NCBI RefSeq assembly: GCF_001542405.1
Contig: NZ_LNCD01000033.1
Span: 1-64,000 of the forward strand
Length of the DNA stretch: 64,000 nt
Reading direction: 5' to 3'
DNA from: Rhizobium altiplani
Lineage (GTDB): Bacteria > Pseudomonadota > Alphaproteobacteria > Rhizobiales > Rhizobiaceae
Shown here in pieces: positions 25,566 through 35,423 of the stretch. The notes below the pieces were generated by a model. The model was not told the origin of the DNA, searched no databases, and worked only from the letters and a program-made list of their open reading frames with translations. The position numbers were made by a program, and so were the translations under genes. Each line of letters starts with the position of its first letter. Within the stretch, counting starts at the first letter, position 1.

Positions 25566-26696
25566 TCAAACTTCGAATATCAGCAGGAAATAGGCAACGA
25601 AGAGAACGAGGTGCACGGCGCCCTGCATGAGGTGCGTGTAGCCGCTCGCAAACGTAATGGTGCTGAGAGCCAGAGTGAGCACGAGCATCACGGTCTCGGT
25701 GCGCTCGAGGCCAAGCACGACAGGATGGCCAATGAGGTGGCTGACGATCAGCATCGCAGGAACGGTCAAGCCGATTGTGGACAGAACGGATCCCAGGAAG
25801 ATGTTGACCGACCGTTGCAAATGATTGGCGACGGAGGCCCGCACGGCGCCAATCGCCTCAGGTGTCGCGACGAGGATGGCCATGACAACACCGCCGAGTG
25901 CTGCCGGAGCACGAATTGTCTCGATAACGAAATCGATTGGCGCTGCCAATTGTTCGACGAGAAAAACAACAAGGGCCATGTAGGCAACCAGCAGGATGAC
26001 GGGAAGCCATAAAGGTCCTTCCCTGGTCCTGACATGCTCTACTGAAACCTCACCGGTGTCTTCGATGAAGAAGCCTCGGTGCCGTCCGGTTTGCAGGATC
26101 AAAAATACGCTGTAGAGCCCGACGGAGATGAAGACGAGAACCGCTTGCTGCACAGTCGAATAGGGCAGACCGTTTGTTGGGTGCGTGAAGTTCGGCATGA
26201 TCATGCTAAGCGTTGCCAGGGGCACAATAACACCGAGATAGGCATTGGCTCCCTGGAGGTTGTGGTGCTGTTCATGCCGTCGCCAGCCTCCGATCAGAAG
26301 GCACAGTCCGACCATTCCGTTGAGGATGATCATCACCACGGCGAAGAGCGTGTCGCGCACCAGCGTCGGATTGTTTTCGCCGTGACGCATGACAGCAGTA
26401 ATGGCCATTACCTCGATCGACGTGATGGCTAGCGTCAGAATAAGCGTCCCATACGGCTCGCCCAGTCGCTCCGCGAGATGATCGGCATGACGCACGACCG
26501 CAAGTGCAGAACCGAGCACGACTGAAAACAACCACACAAAGATGACTGCCAGCCATATCGGATTGACGAGCAACCCGAAGAGAAACTCACCAAAGAACAG
26601 GAATATGACGCTCGTCGCGATGCTGACGGCGAGAAGCCATTCCCGGCGCATCGGCGCCGACCAGTGACGTTGCTGCACGGCCACTTCCGGGTTCAT
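25566..26696 (-). CDS. Calcium/proton antiporter ChaA-like
   Basis: A 376-residue inner membrane protein with about eleven helices. ATG 26696 is chosen, as an 82-residue upstream extension lacks protein-like features. Both alpha repeats of the cation/H+ exchanger family are seen: LTLAITSIEVMAITAVM with NPTLVRDTLFAVVMIILNGM near residue 90-125, and LVATPEAIGAVRASVANHL with SVNIFLGSVLSTIGLTVP near residue 285-325. ChaA exports Ca2+ or Na+ in exchange for protons. It is transcribed alone. Confidence 0.9.
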   Translation of the reverse strand: MNPEVAVQQRHWSAPMRREWLLAVSIATSVIFLFFGEFLFGLLVNPIWLAVIFVWLFSVVLGSALAVVRHADHLAERLGEPYGTLILTLAITSIEVMAITAVMRHGENNPTLVRDTLFAVVMIILNGMVGLCLLIGGWRRHEQHHNLQGANAYLGVIVPLATLSMIMPNFTHPTNGLPYSTVQQAVLVFISVGLYSVFLILQTGRHRGFFIEDTGEVSVEHVRTREGPLWLPVILLVAYMALVVFLVEQLAAPIDFVIETIRAPAALGGVVMAILVATPEAIGAVRASVANHLQRSVNIFLGSVLSTIGLTVPAMLIVSHLIGHPVVLGLERTETVMLVLTLALSTITFASGYTHLMQGAVHLVLFVAYFLLIFEV

Positions 26697-27059
26697 TCCT
26701 GCGGGCCCCTCGAAGTCGTTTCGATGAATACGCCACAACCCGGCCCGTCCGTCCACTCCCATCGCACAAGCGGCGTCTGGCGGATTGTGCGGCCACTGTG
26801 CCGCCAGAATAAATCCTTGCCGACACCGCTGGCCAGTCTCAGCCCAGAATGTCGCGTCTTCAACGCCCCTCGTTTTGGCAGGCCATTGGCATGCAGATAA
26901 GGCTATGCAACTCCAGACCGAGTTTTCGCGCGGCCCGAACATGGCGCGCTGGACTACTTGCTGGGGAAACTCTCCTGCCTATCTCCCCTCACGAGGGATC
27001 ATGACAGGCGCCTTGTAGACGGTCGGCGGCCTGAATTGTGCCAATCAAAGGAGGAGTTG
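26697..27059. other. Intergenic region between chaA-like and SRPBCC genes
   Basis: About 360 bases between divergent genes. The only clear element is AAAGGAGGAG just before the SRPBCC start. No dyad or further gene was recognised. Confidence 0.5.
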
Positions 27060-27509
27060 ATGCCGGAGCCTTTTGTCGTTCATCGCGAGACCCACGTCGC
27101 GGCGCCACCTTCGGCGGTTTTTGCCTTGCTCACCGATCCCGAAAAGATTCTTCGCTGGATGGGGACTGAAGCACAGGTCGAACCTCAGCCGGGCGGGCTC
27201 TATCTGGTCAACGTTACCGGCGCTCGCTTCGCGCGTGGCTCGTTCCGAGAGGTCGTGCCCGTCCATCGGCTCGCCTACAGCTTCGGCTGGGATGGCAGCG
27301 AGATAGTCCCGCCAGGGTCGAGCCTGGTGGAGATAGACCTGATCGAGAAACCAGACGGAACCCTGTTGAAGCTGACACATACCGGATTGCCGAATGCCGA
27401 GCAGTGCGCCGGACATGCCGAAGGCTGGGAGCATTATCTCGGCCGAATGGCGCAGTGCGCGGCCGGACGCGATCCGGGTCCGGATCCGTGGGCCGGTCGA
27501 ACTGGATGA
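27060..27509 (+). CDS. SRPBCC family protein (AHSA1-like)
   Basis: A 149-residue protein from ATG 27060, with an excellent AAAGGAGGAG ribosome site. VHRETHVAAPPSAVFALLTDPEKIL then GGLYLVNVTG and LVEIDLIEKPDGTLLKLTHTGLP trace the helix-grip fold of the START/AHSA1 class. The last residues are Gly/Pro-rich. Proteins of this type bind small hydrophobic ligands; none can be named here. The cyclase gene 81 bases later is on the same strand and may share its transcript. Confidence 0.83.
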   Translation: MPEPFVVHRETHVAAPPSAVFALLTDPEKILRWMGTEAQVEPQPGGLYLVNVTGARFARGSFREVVPVHRLAYSFGWDGSEIVPPGSSLVEIDLIEKPDGTLLKLTHTGLPNAEQCAGHAEGWEHYLGRMAQCAAGRDPGPDPWAGRTG

Positions 27510-27590
27510 CGGTCCGCCGCCTCGGTCAGAGCTGCCTGAGCGGCTCGGACCGCGGGTGACAGCTCCCAGCCGGCATGGCATGATTTAAGC

Positions 27591-28649
27591 ATGGATCTGC
27601 CCAACTCGCTTGCATGGTTGATCGATGAAGCCGGCACATCGCCGGATCCCGACTGGTTCCTGGCCGAATTGGGCCGGCGGCTGCTGACAGATGGTCTGCC
27701 GCTGGCAGGCGGTGCCCTGACGCTTGCGGCACCGCACCCAATCCTCGCCCGCCGCACCTGGTTATGGCGAGCCGAGACCGGAGCCGTAATCGAGGCTTTG
27801 AGCTTCACTGATATTTCACGCAATCAAGCTGGGCATGAATGGTTGTCTGGTCTTGGGCCGGTGGCGGAGGACGTCGTGGGCCTTGTGCCCGACAGCCCGG
27901 TTCTGGGATGGGCCGGGACGCGCCTGTTCACGCCCGCGGAGGCCGGCGACCTGCATGAGGTGGCACGTTTTGCAGCACCATCTTTGGCCGCGTTAGCTGC
28001 AAGGGTTGGATTGACCGCGCTTCTCGAAGCCTATCTTGGCAAACGAAGCGCTGCCCGCGTTCAGGCTGGCGCTCTGTCTCGCGGCACCGGTGAGACGATA
28101 CCGGCCGCTCTGCTCTGCGCGGATCTGCGAGATTTCACTGCGCTCTCCGAAGCAACCGAGCCAGCGGTGATGATCGCCACGCTCGATGCCTGGTTTGATC
28201 GTATTGCCGGCGCGGTTCATGCCTTCGGGGGCGAGGTTCTGAAGTTCATGGGGGATGGGGTATTGGCAATCTTCCCGGTCACCACTACGCCTGCCAGTGC
28301 CTGCGAGGCGGCACTTCGCGCCGTTGCTTCGGCCCGCGCTGGCATGGCCCATCTCGATACCGTGCGCCAGGGCCAGGGTTTGCCAACACTTCCCTTCGGT
28401 GTGGCACTGCATTTTGGGGAAATCCTCTGGGGTAATATAGGTGCTGCCGACCGGCTGGATTTCACCGCGATCGGGCCGGCAGTGAATTTGGTCAGCCGGC
28501 TTGAAGGCCTCTGCAAGCCCTTGGGGCGTACCGTACTGCTTTCCGGCGCGGTCGCGGCAGAGACGACCACCACCCTGGTTTCCATGGGTTACCATTCGCT
28601 GCGTGGCATTGCCGAGCCCTGTGCCGTCTTCACGCTTCCCGGCGACTGA
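27591..28649 (+). CDS. Class III adenylate/guanylate cyclase
   Basis: A 352-residue soluble protein. The catalytic domain covers about residues 165-345: ALLCADLRDFTALSE has the first metal Asp, FGGEVLKFMGDGVLAIFP the second, and GVALHFGEILWGNIGAADRLDFTAIGPAVN the substrate and transition-state region. The N-terminal 160 residues are a separate domain of unknown ligand. Rhizobia carry many such cyclases, which make cAMP in response to unknown signals. Confidence 0.87.
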   Translation: MDLPNSLAWLIDEAGTSPDPDWFLAELGRRLLTDGLPLAGGALTLAAPHPILARRTWLWRAETGAVIEALSFTDISRNQAGHEWLSGLGPVAEDVVGLVPDSPVLGWAGTRLFTPAEAGDLHEVARFAAPSLAALAARVGLTALLEAYLGKRSAARVQAGALSRGTGETIPAALLCADLRDFTALSEATEPAVMIATLDAWFDRIAGAVHAFGGEVLKFMGDGVLAIFPVTTTPASACEAALRAVASARAGMAHLDTVRQGQGLPTLPFGVALHFGEILWGNIGAADRLDFTAIGPAVNLVSRLEGLCKPLGRTVLLSGAVAAETTTTLVSMGYHSLRGIAEPCAVFTLPGD

Positions 28650-28667
28650 GGTCACGGAGAGCGATCA

Positions 28668-29105
28668 CTAGAACCAGACATCGGCGACTGTGCGCCCGCC
28701 CGACGGCAGATCCTCAAAACTGTGGAGGCCATCAAACCGTAGCAGGGGTATGTCGGCCACGTCAGCGGGCTCGGCGAGACGAAGGTTGACGGCGATTCTT
28801 GTCTGCCCGTTGTCGCCTGGCCTCAATCCACGCCAACTGACGAGATTGCCGCAGCGGCGACAGAAGTTGAAGGAAAGGCTTTGTGAGCCGCGGATATAAG
28901 CGGTGAGTGCGTCGGTCGTGTCTTCGACACGAATTCCCTGGCCATCATACTCATAGGCCCAGAGGACGCCGTAGCGCCGGCAAACCGTGCAGTTGCAGAT
29001 CGTCGCATCGGGAATCGTGCCACGGAACTCCCAGTGAACCGCTCCGCAATGACAGGAGCCGCGGGTTATTTTGACGGCGATCTGCTGCGCTTCCCCCGTG
29101 GTCAT
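28668..29105 (-). CDS. GFA family protein (glutathione-dependent formaldehyde-activating-like)
   Basis: A 145-residue protein with the zinc cysteines of the GFA fold: GSCHCGAVHWEF, CNCTVCRRYGVLW and FCRRCGNLVSW at about residues 16, 38 and 80. The name comes from Gfa of Paracoccus; most members have no proven reaction. It is a lone gene, convergent with the cyclase at a distance of 18 bases. Confidence 0.9.
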   Translation of the reverse strand: MTTGEAQQIAVKITRGSCHCGAVHWEFRGTIPDATICNCTVCRRYGVLWAYEYDGQGIRVEDTTDALTAYIRGSQSLSFNFCRRCGNLVSWRGLRPGDNGQTRIAVNLRLAEPADVADIPLLRFDGLHSFEDLPSGGRTVADVWF

Positions 29106-29252
29106 GAAAACTCTCCCCCGACGATTGCCTCATATCTTCTAACGCAGATGGGGCGGGTACGACAGGTGCAACGTCGCCAGTTGGGCGGCAGCGATCGCTG
29201 CCGGGCGCGTCGAGGCCGTCAAATGGACGCCTGGATTCAGGATCGTCCCGGC

Positions 29253-29831
29253 CTATTTTGCGGCCGCGTCCCCTGTTCCTCGTCCTGCCAGCGTACTGAG
29301 CACGAGCACGATGTCCTGCCAGAAACCAGCTTTTTGAATGTAACGGGCATCGGCTTGCGCGAGAGCCTCAGGCGTCGACATGTCAATTCCTTGAAGCTGG
29401 GCCAGTCCGGTTATGCCGGGCCTCACGGAAAACACCTTGAATTTACGTCGTGCGGCGATGACGTCGTGCTGCGATGGGAGGCATGGGCGAGGACCGACGA
29501 AGCTCATTTCACCGCGCAGGACGTTGATCAGTTGAGGCAGTTCGTCGAGCTTGTAAGCGCGCAGCTTTCTGCCGAGCGGTGTGATCCAGGAGGAAGCCGC
29601 ATCATGAGAGCCGACGTTCGGAGAGCCCGCTGCCATCGTCCGGAACTTGATGCAAACAAACGGTACCTCACTCCGGCCAACGCGCTCCTGAAGAAACAAC
29701 GCGCCGCCGGGCGACGATCTGCGTACCAGGACCACAAGGATGAGCAGAACCGGAGAGAGAACGATAAGTCCGAGGGACGCAGCGCAGATATCAAACAGTC
29801 GCTTCAAAGACCTGTTAAAGCTATTGACCAT
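29253..29831 (-). CDS. Initiating sugar-1-phosphate transferase (WreU/ExoY-like)
   Basis: A 192-residue monotopic membrane enzyme. One N-terminal hydrophobic stretch (CAASLGLIVLSPVLLILVVL) is followed by ERVGRSEVPFVCIKFRTM, YKLDELPQLINVLRGEMSFVGPRP and RPGITGLAQ, the signature of bacterial sugar transferases. Such enzymes add the first sugar phosphate to undecaprenyl phosphate. It is last in the minus-strand operon. Its grouping with a 4,6-dehydratase and a reductase matches WreU of Rhizobium etli, which transfers QuiNAc-1-phosphate. That assignment is by context and family, not proven. Confidence 0.88.
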   Translation of the reverse strand: MVNSFNRSLKRLFDICAASLGLIVLSPVLLILVVLVRRSSPGGALFLQERVGRSEVPFVCIKFRTMAAGSPNVGSHDAASSWITPLGRKLRAYKLDELPQLINVLRGEMSFVGPRPCLPSQHDVIAARRKFKVFSVRPGITGLAQLQGIDMSTPEALAQADARYIQKAGFWQDIVLVLSTLAGRGTGDAAAK

Positions 29832-29874
29832 CGGGATATTCGTGTTCCTGTCTCAAAAATTCACGTCAAACGTC

Positions 29875-30786
29875 TCAGCACGAGCGCTTCAGTGCGGTTC
29901 GCATATCAAAAGGCGGCGTCCAGTCCAATAGCGCGCGCGTATGCGAAATGTCCACTTCCAACCAGTCGGTGAGGCGGTTCACCAGCTCTGCCTTGCCGGT
30001 TGCCCGGCCGAGGAAGTTGAGAACGCCGGGAGGGCACGGAAGCAATCGCGCCGAACAGCCCATCGCGGTCGCCAGCCGCCTTAACAATTCTGGCGTCGAG
30101 ACCGCTTCGCCGTCGCCCGCCAGGAATATTTGGCCAGCGGCAGCGGGATGAGATGCGGTGGTCACGATAAGATCGGTGAGATTTTCGACGTATACCATGG
30201 ATCTTCGATTGTCGATCGAAGCCAGGGGCAAAGGAATGCCGCTCCGAACGAGCCGTTTGAGCGCTCGGAAGCTTCCTTCAGCGCCACGTCCATAGACCAG
30301 CGGCGGGCGGATAATGACGAGCTCCATCCCGGTTGTCTTCGAAAGCGCGATCAGGGCTTGTTCCGCTTCGAGCTTTGAGACGGCATATTCTGTCGTCGGA
30401 GCAGCTGGATCATTCGACGTGAATGCACGCCCGGCGAACGATCGTTCCCCGTTCACCTTGATCGTGCTGATGAACACGAACCGTTTGACCCCTGCGGCGA
30501 CAGCCTGTTTTGCAAGGTTGATGGTTCCTTCGGCGTTCACTCTACGGAAGGCACCTGGCCCCGCGTCCGACCCATCGATGACATTCTGGTTTGCCGCCGC
30601 CAGATGGATGACGACATCGACGCCGCTCAGGGCGGCTTTCCAGTCCGTCGCAGCATCGATCTTCCCGACGGCAATAGACCCTGCTCGCGAAGAGCGGCTG
30701 GCGGTCCGGTAGGCGAGATTGCGGACACGGAGTGCCTGCTGAAGATCCTGACCGACAAAACCTGTCGCGCCGGTAACGAGTAGCAT
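29875..30786 (-). CDS. NAD-dependent epimerase/reductase (WreQ/WbpV-like)
   Basis: A 303-residue extended short-chain dehydrogenase from ATG 30786. The N-terminus VTGATGFVGQDLQQAL binds the nucleotide; the catalytic TEYAVSKLEAEQ gives Tyr and Lys near residue 142, and IRPPLVYGRGAEGSF follows. In WreQ or WbpV type enzymes the reaction is 4-reduction of UDP-4-keto-6-deoxy-GlcNAc to UDP-QuiNAc. The preceding dehydratase and following sugar transferase support that reading. A frame extension upstream to 30900 is not supported by motif. Confidence 0.82.
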   Translation of the reverse strand: MLLVTGATGFVGQDLQQALRVRNLAYRTASRSSRAGSIAVGKIDAATDWKAALSGVDVVIHLAAANQNVIDGSDAGPGAFRRVNAEGTINLAKQAVAAGVKRFVFISTIKVNGERSFAGRAFTSNDPAAPTTEYAVSKLEAEQALIALSKTTGMELVIIRPPLVYGRGAEGSFRALKRLVRSGIPLPLASIDNRRSMVYVENLTDLIVTTASHPAAAGQIFLAGDGEAVSTPELLRRLATAMGCSARLLPCPPGVLNFLGRATGKAELVNRLTDWLEVDISHTRALLDWTPPFDMRTALKRSC

Positions 30787-30829
30787 TCTCAGCTCCGAAC
30801 CGATTGCAGAACGGCAAGCGATACCCCGA

Positions 30830-32755
30830 TCAACTGGAGGCACCCTGCCGAACAGACACGAGGTCGACCACTCCGTCGAACGGGTGATAGTCCTGCACAA
30901 GCTCGCTTAGAATGCGTCGCAGTGCCTCGACATCTCCCTCGTCTGCGGCGGAACTCAATTGCTGGAGTTTCGGCATCAGCATCTCCAATGCCATGAACCG
31001 CTCCCGTGCGCGCATGATCTTGGCATGTTCCGTCGGCTCGGGATTGTCACCAATCAACAGCTCTTCGTAAAGCTTCTCTCCAGGCCGCAGGCCGGTCGTA
31101 ACGATGCTGATGTCGCCGGACGGATTTCGTTCGTCTTGGACGATCAGGCCGGAAAGTTCGACCATACGCCGAGCGAGATCGATGATCTTGACAGGCTCGC
31201 CCATGTCGAGGACGAAGACATCGCCTCCCTTGGCCATGGAACCGGCCTGGATCACGAGTTCGGTCGCCTCAGGCACCGTCATGAAGAAGCGCGTGATCTC
31301 GGGATGCGTCAAGGTGATCGGGCCGCCCTGGCGAATTTGCTGGCGAAACAGCGGAACGACCGAACCGGAGGATCCAAGGACATTGCCGAACCGCACCATG
31401 GTGAGAACCGTCGAGGCGCCTTCGGCCGCCAACCCCTGAAGTGCCATTTCCGCGAGCCGTTTGGTGGCGCCCATGATATTGGTCGGCCTGACAGCCTTGT
31501 CCGTGCTGATCAGTATGAACCTTTCGGCGCCGGCATCGATCGCTGCCCGTGCAACCGTCACCGTGCCAAAAACGTTCGTTTTGACGCCTTCGACCGGATT
31601 TTTCTCGACCAGCGGGACATGCTTGTAGGCGGCAGCGTGATAGACCATGTTCGGCCGCCAGGTCTCCATGATCTTCTGGATGCGATGTTCGTCGCAAACG
31701 CTGGCAAGCAACGGAACGATCTGAAGCCCGCTATCCGGGTTGCTGGCGAGAAGTTCGTTCTCCAGGGCGTAGAGCCCGTATTCATTCTGGTCGAGAATCA
31801 ATAAGAGAGCGGGCTTCAATCGAGCCAGTCCGCGGCAAAGCTCGCTGCCGATCGAGCCGGCCGCGCCAGTAACGAGCACCACTCGCCCGCGGATGTTCCG
31901 TTCCAGCAGTGTCTGGTCGGGCGCTACCGGCGTGCGGCCCAAAAGGTCCTCGATATCCAGTTCCTGCAGATCGGTGAATTCTGCCTGGCCGCCGGCCAGG
32001 GCGTTCAGATCGGGGATCGTGCGAACGGCAACGCGCGCGCCCCTGAGCTTCTCCAGGATTTCGTTTCGACGCGACCGGTCGATCTTGGGAAGTGCCAGAA
32101 GGATCGTGCGCACGTTAAGCCGCGCGCTCAATTCGACGATCTTTTCAGGATCGTAGACCGCCACGCCGCCAATGAGGCTGCCATGGAGGTTCCTGTCGTC
32201 GTCGAGATAGCCGACAACCTTCAAGTCGGCACTGCTGCTCAAGGCGCCGGCAACCTGCCGGCCTCGGAAGCCGGCGCCATAGACGAGCATGTTTGTCTGC
32301 GTGCTCTGACGGAGGATCCGCTTGTAGGCTTCATGCAGGAAGTACCGCGCCGTAAAGCGAGAAAGGCCGATCGCGAGCAGCAGCAGCAAGGGTTGCATGA
32401 TCCCCACCGTGCGAGGCACTCCGGGGAAGCTGATCGCCGTAAACACGGCCATGAAGGCAAGGCCATAAATGGTCACGGCCTTCAGAACGGTAACGAAGGC
32501 CGACCAGCCAAGGAAGCGGAAGATAGCCCGATATAGGCCCATCGTGATGAAGATCGGCAGGGCAATTATCAGTGAAACGGGAATGGTCAGGAGCTGAATT
32601 CCGGTCAGCGCCACCCATTCGTTCAGTCGAAAGCAGAAGGCGAGCCAGATGGTGAGGATGCAGAGGCAGGAATCGACCAGCAGCGCCAATACCCGCTTGG
32701 CGGGCCTCGGCAGATCGAGAATGTTTTGAACGTACCTGTCGGAAAGCGCCCGCAT
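30830..32755 (-). CDS. Membrane UDP-GlcNAc 4,6-dehydratase-like (WreV/WbpM/CapD family)
   Basis: A 641-residue protein. Four membrane helices lie in residues 20-140. The first Rossmann domain has YGAGFRGRQVAG at about 159-170 and the catalytic one has VTGAAGSIGSEL at about 295-306. Further motifs are YHAAAYKHVPLVE and STDKAVRPTNIMGATK, where Met takes the place of the usual catalytic Tyr, as in long-type 4,6-dehydratases such as WbpM. The product would be UDP-4-keto-6-deoxy-GlcNAc, used by the reductase downstream. It starts seven bases after the Wzy-like gene stop, in one operon. Confidence 0.88.
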   Translation of the reverse strand: MRALSDRYVQNILDLPRPAKRVLALLVDSCLCILTIWLAFCFRLNEWVALTGIQLLTIPVSLIIALPIFITMGLYRAIFRFLGWSAFVTVLKAVTIYGLAFMAVFTAISFPGVPRTVGIMQPLLLLLAIGLSRFTARYFLHEAYKRILRQSTQTNMLVYGAGFRGRQVAGALSSSADLKVVGYLDDDRNLHGSLIGGVAVYDPEKIVELSARLNVRTILLALPKIDRSRRNEILEKLRGARVAVRTIPDLNALAGGQAEFTDLQELDIEDLLGRTPVAPDQTLLERNIRGRVVLVTGAAGSIGSELCRGLARLKPALLLILDQNEYGLYALENELLASNPDSGLQIVPLLASVCDEHRIQKIMETWRPNMVYHAAAYKHVPLVEKNPVEGVKTNVFGTVTVARAAIDAGAERFILISTDKAVRPTNIMGATKRLAEMALQGLAAEGASTVLTMVRFGNVLGSSGSVVPLFRQQIRQGGPITLTHPEITRFFMTVPEATELVIQAGSMAKGGDVFVLDMGEPVKIIDLARRMVELSGLIVQDERNPSGDISIVTTGLRPGEKLYEELLIGDNPEPTEHAKIMRARERFMALEMLMPKLQQLSSAADEGDVEALRRILSELVQDYHPFDGVVDLVSVRQGASS

Positions 32756-32761
32756 CTTATC

Positions 32762-34129
32762 CTATCCCTGCGCACACGCCGGGATTGCGTCGGACGGGCC
32801 GCTGATATCAGGAGCAACGCCACTTCGCTGACCCAAGCGCGAACGCAGCCTCATCGAACAGGCAAAACATGTGGCGGCAAACAGCAAGGAATAGGATTCG
32901 CCGATCGCAAGCCGGTTGTTCGAATTGGTCAGGATCGTGAAGCCAAAGTAAACCGCGAACGTCAGGTAGCAGGCAAAGGCACTCCTGCTGATCACGCCTG
33001 CCGATGAAGCACGATAGACACGATAGATGCCTGAGACAACGATCAGCGCCAATATAGCGAGGCCGGCGATCCCATATCGAACCAGTATCTCCAGATAGCC
33101 ATCATGCAACAACGTGTATGGAACGCTGGCATAGGGTGTTGTCCGCCAGATCGTAAGCCAGCCGTTTCCGCTGCCGAAAATCGGCGAAACGGATATGACA
33201 CTCAGCGCGTTGGTCCAAAGCTGCAACCGCTCATCCATCGACATCGGGGTCTGTGGTGATTCGATTGCCTCCTTCATCACGCGCTCAAGCGGCGCGCCGC
33301 TATCCATTCGTTCTGCGATCATCACAGTGGCATTGAGCGTCGCGGCCCCGTAGTGCGCGACGTTGTCACGAACCTCGTAGATGCCCCACGACAGAAGCAG
33401 GAGCCCACCGATCGCGGCGACCAGCACGGTCTTTTTCCTGAGGTAAAGGAGGGTAGTGACAGCCATCAGACCAACGGCAGGCAGCAGCGCCAGCCACACA
33501 CCCTTGGACTTGGCGCCATAAACATTGAAAATCGCCAAGCCGATAACAGCTACGGCGATCGCCAGCACAATTGCCTTTGCCCGTGCGGAACTGCCAATCT
33601 CCCACTGATGCACCGCCCAGTAGAAGGCTCCGATGAAGATGAAGCCGCACCCGACGGCGCCGTGAATGGAATTATGATGGAAAGCGGGAGATATGTACTC
33701 GCCCGCCATGATCGCTGAAAACGGCGTCGAGACAGCAAGAAGGACGAGCGCACCGCAGAAGAAGGCCAGCAAGATTGGCTTTATGAGATGCCAGCTCGTC
33801 TGCAGTGCCACGCCCATCGCGGGAAAGAAGATTGCGAAAGCGTAGAGCCATTCCGACGCGCCTTTCTCACCGGCTGAAATCAGGCCGAAGAGGAATCTCG
33901 ACAAGGTGAAGACGCCCCAGGCAATGCAGACGATCGCCAGCCAGTCACTCAATACCGGGCGGAAATGGGCCTTGCGAAGCGTGAAGGTCAAACCCATGAT
34001 GAGGATGGCAGCATATCGATAGGCATCGCTTTCTATCAACGTCACTGACATCATGGCCAGCCATAAGATACCGGTGGCGATATCGAGGGCTGACGACTTC
34101 ACCAATTTGCGAAATACAGGTGCCGTCAT
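32762..34129 (-). CDS. O-antigen ligase/Wzy-like protein
   Basis: A 455-residue inner membrane protein from ATG 34129, which overlaps the GT25 stop by four bases. It has about ten hydrophobic helices, and the central Wzy_C loop is SVISVSPIFGSGNGWLTIW and LLHDGYLEILVRYGIAGLAIL near residues 320-365. It is the second Wzy/ligase-like gene in the window and may polymerise or ligate the product of the wre-like genes. Confidence 0.83.
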   Translation of the reverse strand: MTAPVFRKLVKSSALDIATGILWLAMMSVTLIESDAYRYAAILIMGLTFTLRKAHFRPVLSDWLAIVCIAWGVFTLSRFLFGLISAGEKGASEWLYAFAIFFPAMGVALQTSWHLIKPILLAFFCGALVLLAVSTPFSAIMAGEYISPAFHHNSIHGAVGCGFIFIGAFYWAVHQWEIGSSARAKAIVLAIAVAVIGLAIFNVYGAKSKGVWLALLPAVGLMAVTTLLYLRKKTVLVAAIGGLLLLSWGIYEVRDNVAHYGAATLNATVMIAERMDSGAPLERVMKEAIESPQTPMSMDERLQLWTNALSVISVSPIFGSGNGWLTIWRTTPYASVPYTLLHDGYLEILVRYGIAGLAILALIVVSGIYRVYRASSAGVISRSAFACYLTFAVYFGFTILTNSNNRLAIGESYSLLFAATCFACSMRLRSRLGQRSGVAPDISGPSDAIPACAQG

Positions 34130-34905
34130 GATAGTGCGTACCGGATTCGGCGTGCATACTCGATCACGCGAAGAAAATGCGTCGCGAGCTTGCGGGCGCC
34201 TCGCAGTTTTACGGCGCGGTATTGAGCCCGATCGGCAATCTGGCTCATAGCCGAGCGCTCGGACAACTCGACGATATTTTGTCGAACCGTGTAAATGCTG
34301 ACGCCAGTCTTCCACCCGCGCTCGAGTGTCATATCATAGGGGAATTCGATATTATCGGCGCTTTTAAGCAGCTTGCGGGCCCCTTCACGCGTAACCAGGT
34401 AGCAAGCCGCAGACCCCTGCGGACCGTGCAGACAGCGCCCGACTGCGTCTCCGTACTCAGAAACAGCCACTGTCCGGCACCACCTTGATCTGTGATTAAG
34501 CAATTTGACCACCTCGGCGGAAGGCACTGCTCGTAAGATTGCCTCTGCTCTATTCGTAAAATCGTTACGCAATTCGACGTCATCTTCCATGATGATGGCG
34601 TTTTCGTAGTCGCTGGAAAGAAAGGCTTCCAGGGCTCTGATATGAGCGCGATAGCAGCCATATTCGCCGGGCAGCATCTGTCGGCCATTCCGGCGCAGGA
34701 ACGCCTTCTCGTTGAACCCGGATCTTTGCGTCGATGGGATCACCCTTCCATCGATGCCGGGAACTCTGTTGATCTCCATGCCAGCAAGAGTTGCTTGCGA
34801 CGAAACGTCCGCCCATCGCTTTGACGAACTGTCCAGATTGATCACATACGCGCCGGTCAAACCTTGCAAACGCCCCATTCCCGTCAATGTGTTCAGTTTC
34901 AGCAT
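34126..34905 (-). CDS. Glycosyltransferase family 25
   Basis: A 259-residue protein. It has AYVINLDSSSKRW near residue 19, NRVPGIDGRVI, GEYGCYRAHIRALEAFL near residue 80, IIMEDDVELRNDF near residue 104 and SAACYLVTREGARKLL, the standard motifs of GT25 lipooligosaccharide transferases. It is first in the minus-strand polysaccharide operon. The sugar is likely galactose or glucose in characterised members, but this cannot be told here. Confidence 0.87.
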   Translation of the reverse strand: MLKLNTLTGMGRLQGLTGAYVINLDSSSKRWADVSSQATLAGMEINRVPGIDGRVIPSTQRSGFNEKAFLRRNGRQMLPGEYGCYRAHIRALEAFLSSDYENAIIMEDDVELRNDFTNRAEAILRAVPSAEVVKLLNHRSRWCRTVAVSEYGDAVGRCLHGPQGSAACYLVTREGARKLLKSADNIEFPYDMTLERGWKTGVSIYTVRQNIVELSERSAMSQIADRAQYRAVKLRGARKLATHFLRVIEYARRIRYALS

Positions 34906-35423
34906 CTGATCCGCGTCATTTGTGGCACTTCCCTGGCTCTGCGTCGCTCCTGCCTCGAAGAGGCTGCGGATGCCACAAGCAATCTGCCGCCTTGGCCGGC
35001 TTTAATGGATAGTATTTCCGTCGATCCTTATCTACAACACCTTCTACGTGTGCATCCACAATTGCGACGGTGATCAGCCGCGTGACCGAGGCCAACGCGG
35101 CAAATCACGTCCTGCCGTGGTGAACCACGCAAAATCCAGCGCTGGGGCCTCCTATCTTCAACATGGCCGGTCTTTGCAAGCCAAATGTGGAACCAGTGCA
35201 TCAGTTTTCGACGATTGCTGTCCCGTTCCCGAGCTTTGCCTTAACCCCAAGGCGTTGGTTGGCTGGCTGTCGAAAGAGGCGGCAGCCGCGAAAAGTCGCG
35301 ATCGAAATCGAAACTCTCTGGACAGACTTCCTGTTGCTGCCGGATCGCCCCTTGCGTGCGCTTGTGCCTCTGCTAAGCCTTCTCAGGCTGCAAAACGAAA
35401 CGCAAGTGAAAGAGACAGGGCTC
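34906..35423. other. Intergenic region before the DeoR regulator
   Basis: About 515 bases between divergent genes. Open frames in it lack ribosome sites and recognisable products. No clear promoter, repeat or RNA signal was seen. Confidence 0.5.
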
